The notes beneath the pieces were generated by a model. The model did no database searches. It saw only the letters and a list, made by a program, of their open reading frames with translations, and had not been told where the DNA came from. A program made the translations under genes and the position numbers. Shown here one piece after another: positions 4,942-8,525 of a stretch of 8,525 nucleotides of DNA (position 1 is its first letter; each line of letters begins with the position of its first letter). The stretch lies in assembly GCA_023452965.1 (NCBI GenBank), contig JAEXUU010000152.1, forward strand, positions 1 through 8,525, given 5' to 3'. This stretch comes from Pseudomonadota bacterium. GTDB lineage: Bacteria > Pseudomonadota > Alphaproteobacteria > Rhizobiales > Beijerinckiaceae.

Positions 4942-5968
4942 AACGGATCGGATGCGGGTATTGCAGCCCGCCCTTCGAGGCGAGGTCGTTCAGCCCGCGC
5001 TTCAATTGCAGCTTCGAGCCCATGCCGACATTGCGCTCGAAGCTCTCGCCGTAATTGCCGACATGCTTGATGATCCGGTAGGCCCAGTCATTGCTCAGGC
5101 CGAGCCCCTCGCCGAACTTGCCCTCGACGCCGAGCAGGCGCTTGATCTCGGGATTGGTCGATTTCAGCATCTCGTCGACATTGGCCTTGGTCACGCCGAG
5201 CTCTTCGGCGTTGAGCATGGCGTAGTGCGTCCACTTCACAAGATTGAACCAGCTCTCGTCGCCGCGCTTTACGGCCGGGCCGAGCGGCTCGCGCGAGATC
5301 AGGGTCGGCAGGATCATGAAATCGTCCGGCTTGGCGAATTTCAGCCGTTCCGCGGCAAGGCCGGAGGAATCGGTGGTGAAGGCGTCGCAGCGCCCGGCCT
5401 CCAGCGCCTTCACGCCCTCTTCGTTGGTGGCGAAGCCGATGATCTCGTATTTCAGCTTATTGGCGCGGAAGAAGTCGGCGAGGTTGAGCTCGGTCGTCGT
5501 GCCCTGCGTCACGCAGATCGAGGCGCCGCTCAACCCCTTCGCCTCGCTGACCCCGAGCGACTTGCGCACCATGAAGCCCTGGCCGTCGAAATAGTTGATG
5601 ATCGGCCAGGACATGCCGGCCGAGGTGTCGCGCGACATGGTGTAGGTGGCGTTGCGGGCGAGCATGTCGACTTCGCCCGACTGCACCACGACGAAGCGCA
5701 TCTGCGGCGTCGTCGGGATGAACTTGATCTTGTTGGGGTCGTTGAAGATCGCCGACGAGACGGCGCGGCAAAGATCGATGTCGAGCCCGGCCCAGCGACC
5801 GTCCGGCCCCTGCAACCCGAAGCCGGGCAGGGCGATGTGGTTGCCGCAGATCAGCTCGCCACGCGCCTTGACGCGGTCGAGCGTTCCCGATTGCGCCGCC
5901 GCGGGCGTGGCGAGCGCCAGCGCCGTGAGGCCCAATGTGGCGAGGCAGGCTTGTTTCAGTCGTTTCAT
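4940..5968 (-). CDS. AapJ/BztA-like periplasmic amino-acid binding protein
   Basis: A 342-residue ABC-transporter solute-binding protein of family 3, full length for the general L-amino-acid binding proteins AapJ/BztA. A Sec signal peptide is clear: KRLKQ, a hydrophobic stretch LATLGLTALALA, and ATPAAA before Gln26 as the likely cleavage site. The mature part has LDRVKARGELICGNH, GFGLQGPDGRWAGLDIDLCRAVSSAIF, MRFVVVQSGEVDMLARNATYTMSRD (binding-pocket strand), the hinge motif ICVTQGTTTELNLADFF, GRCDAFTTDSSGLAAER (191-207) and GLGLSNDWAYRIIKHVGNYGESFERN. In the periplasm it would deliver polar or acidic amino acids to an AapQMP-type permease. No permease or ATPase gene lies on either side, so it must borrow one encoded elsewhere or act otherwise. 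ATG 5968 follows AGGGGA at 7 bases. It is 32 bp downstream of the LysR gene on the same strand. Confidence 0.93.
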   Translation of the reverse strand: MKRLKQACLATLGLTALALATPAAAQSGTLDRVKARGELICGNHIALPGFGLQGPDGRWAGLDIDLCRAVSSAIFNDPNKIKFIPTTPQMRFVVVQSGEVDMLARNATYTMSRDTSAGMSWPIINYFDGQGFMVRKSLGVSEAKGLSGASICVTQGTTTELNLADFFRANKLKYEIIGFATNEEGVKALEAGRCDAFTTDSSGLAAERLKFAKPDDFMILPTLISREPLGPAVKRGDESWFNLVKWTHYAMLNAEELGVTKANVDEMLKSTNPEIKRLLGVEGKFGEGLGLSNDWAYRIIKHVGNYGESFERNVGMGSKLQLKRGLNDLASKGGLQYPHPIR

Positions 5969-6000
5969 GGCTATTCCCCTGTGGCTTCTTGGCGGGCTCT

Positions 6001-6924
6001 TCACGGCCCTGATGATCCGGCTTGCGCCGGTCGGTTCTCGCAGTCCTCGACCAGGCCGGCCCAGAGCCGGCGCAGGGCGGGTTTGCGGTTGGTGCCGTCG
6101 CGATAGGCGACGAGAGAGAGCTGCATCGACCAGGCTTCGCCACCGATCGCGGTGAGCCGGTCACCGGCGGCGGCTGCCGACGATTCCGGCAACCAGGCGA
6201 TGCCGTAGCCGGCGATCGCCATCTCGCGCAGCACGTCCGCCATGTCGCTTTCGACCACGCGATGGCTGAACAGCGGCTGGGGGGCGGCTTCGATGATGAG
6301 TTCCACCATGCGCCCGAGATAGGCGCCGGATGTGTAGGTCAGCAAGGGAAGTGGGTTGGCCTTGTCCGCGGGCAGTTGCCACCGATCGGCCATGGCTGCC
6401 GCCGCATAGGGGCTCAGGCGCTCCGAGCCGAGGACGAGTCTGTCGTACTGATCGGGCTCGAGATGGATCGGCTGCTGGGCATGGTGATAGCACACGAGCA
6501 GGTCGACCACGCCGGATACCAGGGCCGTCACGGTGTCGTGGACATTGCCGGGAACGATCACGCAGTTGAAGTCTTGGCCGCTCGACCACTCGGCCCACCA
6601 GCGCGGCAGGCGGCCGGTCGCCAGCGCGTGCGGGAGCGCGATCCTGATCTGGTCGCGCCGCGTCAGCGCCTGGCCGGACAGCCCGTTGCGGGCGTCGAGC
6701 ATCTGGTGCAGGCACTCGGCCGCGGTTTCCTTGAAGCGCTCGCCTTCCGCCGTCAGCCGCGTCGGGAAGACGCTGCGGTCGATCAGGGTGACGCCGAGCC
6801 AGGATTCCAGCGCCTGGATGCGCCGGCTGAAAGCGGCTTGAGAAGCGTTGCGTTCCTCGGCGGCGCGCGTGAAGTTGCCGCGCTCGGCCACGGTCAGGAA
6901 ATCCTGGAGCCAGCGAATATCCAT
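6001..6924 (-). CDS. LysR-family transcriptional regulator, HypT-like
   Basis: A 307-residue LysR-type regulator. The N-terminal winged helix-turn-helix (about 1-61) reads MDIRWLQDFLTVAERGNFTRAA, then ASQAAFSRRIQALE and the wing TRLTAEG. The effector domain (about 91-297) includes LTYTSGAYLGRM (195-206) and VLREMAIAGYGIAWLPESS (231-249). These, with the 'I.WL.DFLT....NF..AA..RN.SQ.AFSRRI.ALE' start, resemble E. coli HypT (YjiE), a hypochlorite-responsive LysR, more than CysB or GltC types; but here the neighbours suggest an amino-acid ligand. ATG 6924 follows GGAGG at 9 bases. The TAA of the upstream racemase ends 1 base before this ATG (TAA-G-ATG), so the two are almost certainly one transcript and probably translationally coupled. 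LysR proteins commonly control their own operon; a candidate box lies at 7681-7695. Confidence 0.9.
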   Translation of the reverse strand: MDIRWLQDFLTVAERGNFTRAAEERNASQAAFSRRIQALESWLGVTLIDRSVFPTRLTAEGERFKETAAECLHQMLDARNGLSGQALTRRDQIRIALPHALATGRLPRWWAEWSSGQDFNCVIVPGNVHDTVTALVSGVVDLLVCYHHAQQPIHLEPDQYDRLVLGSERLSPYAAAAMADRWQLPADKANPLPLLTYTSGAYLGRMVELIIEAAPQPLFSHRVVESDMADVLREMAIAGYGIAWLPESSAAAAGDRLTAIGGEAWSMQLSLVAYRDGTNRKPALRRLWAGLVEDCENRPAQAGSSGP

Positions 6925-6925
6925 C

Positions 6926-7645
6926 TTAGCCGGCCTCCGCGAGCGCGAAGGAAGCCTGGACGCAGGCGCGAGCCAGTGCAGCGGTCGCATCGATCGTGTG
7001 TTCGAACCTATCGCTATCGGCAAAGGCGATCGGCAATTCGGTGCAGGCCAGCAGCAGGCGCCCGGCCCCGGCATCGAAGAGGCGCTCGGCCGCAGCTTCG
7101 CCGAAGCGCCTGCCGGTGGGGAGGTCCTTGGCTTTGACAGCCGCGATCGCGGCATCGATCAGTGCCTGCGTCTCTTCGTCCGGCAGGATGAGGACGCGGC
7201 CGCTTCTGACGAAGCGCGACTGGTAGAGCCCTGCGCTGACCGTTCCGGGAGTCGCCAGCAATGCGATCGCTTCGCCTGGTGGGGGCTCAGCGGCCAGTTC
7301 CGCGAGCACCGCATCCGCGATGTGGAGAACAGGGACATTGCAGCTTCGCGCCAGGCGCTCATGCCAGTGATGGGCGGTGTTGCAGGGGATCGCGATCACC
7401 TCCGCTCCGCTGCGGGCGAGCTGCATCACCCCGGCCAGCATTGGCAGGAAGGGCGCGTCGCTGCCCGTCGCGATCGCCGAGGAGCGGTCTGGAATCTGCG
7501 GCACGTCATGGACGAGAAGCGGCACGTGCTCCTGATCGCGGATCGCAGGTGTCAGCATGACGATCTTGGCCATGAAATCGATCGTCGCCGCCGGGCCCAT
7601 GCCGCCGAGCACACCGATGAGCCGCCTGCGAGGAATGGTCTGCAT
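6926..7645 (-). CDS. Aspartate/glutamate racemase family protein, both catalytic cysteines
   Basis: A 239-residue amino-acid racemase of the Asp/Glu family, which interconverts L and D forms without PLP by two opposing cysteines. It starts with IGVLGGMGPAATIDFMAKI (10-28), the usual signature, followed by VPQIPDRSSAI (48-58), the first cysteine motif AIPCNTAHHW (Cys88), and the second LLACTELPIAF (Cys201). Substrate-specific residues favour the aspartate racemase branch, but glutamate or related acids are possible. Cytoplasmic, no signal peptide. Start: ATG 7645 is used because the family begins near RRRLIG; there is no clear Shine-Dalgarno. An in-frame ATG at 7675 would put the start right against the LysR-box dyad (7676-7700), leaving no room for a leader. 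It lies 70 bp downstream of the aminotransferase and 1 base before the LysR gene on the same strand. Confidence 0.92.
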   Translation of the reverse strand: MQTIPRRRLIGVLGGMGPAATIDFMAKIVMLTPAIRDQEHVPLLVHDVPQIPDRSSAIATGSDAPFLPMLAGVMQLARSGAEVIAIPCNTAHHWHERLARSCNVPVLHIADAVLAELAAEPPPGEAIALLATPGTVSAGLYQSRFVRSGRVLILPDEETQALIDAAIAAVKAKDLPTGRRFGEAAAERLFDAGAGRLLLACTELPIAFADSDRFEHTIDATAALARACVQASFALAEAG

Positions 7646-7675
7646 GGCAGGACGGTGCCCGCAAGTGCGTCGCAT

Positions 7676-7703
7676 GGCCAATGCAAGTTTTGCATCGGCC
7701 GAT
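7676..7703. promoter_or_regulatory. Candidate LysR operator (T-N11-A dyad) upstream of the racemase gene
   Basis: ATGCAA-GTT-TTGCAT (7681-7695) is a perfect 6-bp inverted repeat with the T-N11-A spacing of LysR-family boxes (T7682, A7694). The dyad extends to GGCC arms (7676-7679 and 7697-7700) with one mismatch, 25 bp in all. The right edge overlaps another palindrome, ATCGGCCGAT (7694-7703). It lies 30 bp upstream of the racemase start, in the 70-bp gap after the aminotransferase gene, and the LysR gene is the second gene of the racemase operon. It could alternatively be a hairpin after the aminotransferase gene; no T-run follows. Confidence 0.5.
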
Positions 7704-7715
7704 TGACCGGTGTTT

Positions 7716-8525
7716 TCATGGCCTTGCGGATGCAAGCGCCGCATCGACCGCATCGCCCAGGCGCTCGACGATGGCGTCGACGGTGGCGGCGTCGACGATG
7801 AAGGGCGGCGCGAGCAGGACATGGTCGCCCGCCGTGCCGTCGGCGGTGCCGCCCATCGGATAGACCATCAGGCCGCGCTCCATGGCCGCTTCCTTGACCC
7901 GGGCGTTCAGCTTGAGCGCCGGGTCGAACGGCGTCTTGCTCGCGCGGTCGGCGACGATCTCGACGCCCCAGAAATGGCCGCGCCCGCGGATGTCGCCGAC
8001 ATGGTGGTGGTTGCCGAAGCGCTCGCGCAGGCGTTGTTCCAGCCTGGCGCCCTGGCGCCGCACATTGGCGAGGAGATCGTCGCGCTCGATCACCTTCTGC
8101 ACGGCGAGCGCGGTCGCGCAGGCGAGTGGGTGGCCGACATAGGTCTGGCTGTGCGGGAAGAGGCCCGAGCCCTGCCGGACCGCTTCCGCGATCCGCTTCG
8201 AGACCAGCATGGCGCCGATCGGCGCATAGCCGCCGCCGAGCCCCTTGGCGATCGCCATCAGGTCCGGCGCCACGCCCTCCTGCTCGCAGGCGTGCAGCGT
8301 GCCAGTGCGGCCCATGCCGCACATCACCTCATCGAGGATCAGGAGAACGCCATAGCGGTCGCAGATCTCGCGAACACGCTTGAAGTAGCCCGGCGCTGCG
8401 GTGGCCGCGCCCAGCGTCGCGCCGACGACCGTCTCGGCGACGAAGGCGCAGACCGTCTCGGGCCCGAGCTCCAGGATCTTCGCTTCGAGCTCGTCGGCGA
8501 CGCGCAGCCCGTATTGCTCGGCCGT
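7716..8525 (-). CDS. Class III PLP-dependent aminotransferase, C-terminal 269 residues (partial)
   Basis: The frame is open from the window edge (8525) to the TGA at 7716-7718, so the N-terminal part lies outside. Class III (ornithine/omega-) aminotransferase motifs are clear: CAFVAETVVGATLGA and APGYFKRVREICDRYGVLLILDEV, where Asp (residue 65 of the visible part) contacts the pyridine nitrogen; GMGRTG; and DLMAIAKGLGGGYAPIGA with the Schiff-base Lys94. Then come THPL-region SQTYVGHPLACATALAV and the C-terminal small domain with GRGHFWGVEIVAD. The enzyme moves an amino group between an amine or omega-amino acid and a keto acid such as pyruvate; the exact substrate cannot be told. Overall it resembles the general 'aspartate aminotransferase family' class III proteins. 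It is upstream of the racemase by 70 bp on the same strand. Internal ATG at about 8325 is not the start. Confidence 0.92.
   Translation of the reverse strand, partial: TAEQYGLRVADELEAKILELGPETVCAFVAETVVGATLGAATAAPGYFKRVREICDRYGVLLILDEVMCGMGRTGTLHACEQEGVAPDLMAIAKGLGGGYAPIGAMLVSKRIAEAVRQGSGLFPHSQTYVGHPLACATALAVQKVIERDDLLANVRRQGARLEQRLRERFGNHHHVGDIRGRGHFWGVEIVADRASKTPFDPALKLNARVKEAAMERGLMVYPMGGTADGTAGDHVLLAPPFIVDAATVDAIVERLGDAVDAALASARP

Noticed and set aside
4901..6106. Plus-strand 401-residue frame opposite the binding-protein gene
   Set aside because: Antisense shadow: the minus strand encodes a complete AapJ-like protein with signal peptide and ribosome site.
6022..7137. Plus-strand 371-residue frame opposite the LysR and racemase genes
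   Set aside because: Antisense shadow with no recognisable domain; both minus-strand genes have full family motifs.
6925..7155. Longer LysR start at 7155
   Set aside because: It would overlap the racemase gene by over 200 bp; the LysR HTH starts at MDIRWLQDF, which has GGAGG at the right distance.
7646..7822. Longer racemase start at 7822
   Set aside because: The extra residues are Ser/Pro-rich shadow of the aminotransferase end, and the extension would run over the intergenic dyad.
1..8525. CRISPR array, tRNA, rRNA, insertion sequence or integrase
   Set aside because: I found no regularly spaced direct repeats, no tRNA-like cloverleaf and no transposase or recombinase motif on either strand.

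Overview
The window is a GC-rich (roughly two-thirds G+C by eye) chromosomal segment from an alphaproteobacterium. The order Hyphomicrobiales (Rhizobiales) is most likely, and a Bosea- or Methylobacterium-type genome would fit. That placement is an inference from an sHsp/DUF1150 pair, an AapJ-type general amino-acid binding protein, and an infC gene that begins with ATT. I see no tRNA, rRNA, insertion sequence, integrase or CRISPR array, and nothing looks recently acquired.

Left part (1-2663): The window opens with the last 20 codons of what is probably a small heat-shock protein (Hsp20), followed on the same strand by a DUF1150 protein. A nested hairpin separates these from a convergent ABHD10-like alpha/beta hydrolase on the minus strand. 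A family-4 glycosyltransferase diverges from the hydrolase and ends in a hairpin.

Middle part (2664-4193): infC (translation initiation factor IF3) has a near-consensus -35 box, a strong Shine-Dalgarno sequence and the unusual ATT start typical of infC. Its leader contains two small perfect inverted repeats that can also pair with each other. It is followed by a terminator-like hairpin and a class II aldolase/adducin-fold gene. That gene keeps the metal-binding histidines but not the usual aldolase catalytic glutamate.

Right part (4174-8525, all minus strand, read from right to left): a class III PLP aminotransferase (cut by the window edge), an aspartate/glutamate racemase with both catalytic cysteines, a HypT-like LysR regulator starting 1 base after the racemase stop, an AapJ/BztA-like periplasmic amino-acid binding protein without permease or ATPase genes nearby, and a second Asp/Glu-racemase-fold protein that has only the first catalytic cysteine. 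This looks like a co-regulated amino-acid (possibly D-Asp/D-Glu or a related acid) capture and conversion locus. A 25-bp dyad containing a textbook T-N11-A LysR box lies just upstream of the racemase. Two near-perfect long hairpins separate the binding-protein gene from the last gene, and probably stabilise or terminate the upstream message.

The most interesting parts are this compact five-gene locus with its candidate operator and tandem hairpins, and the infC leader. Function assignments come from motif reading without database searches; the substrate of the right-hand locus is unknown.
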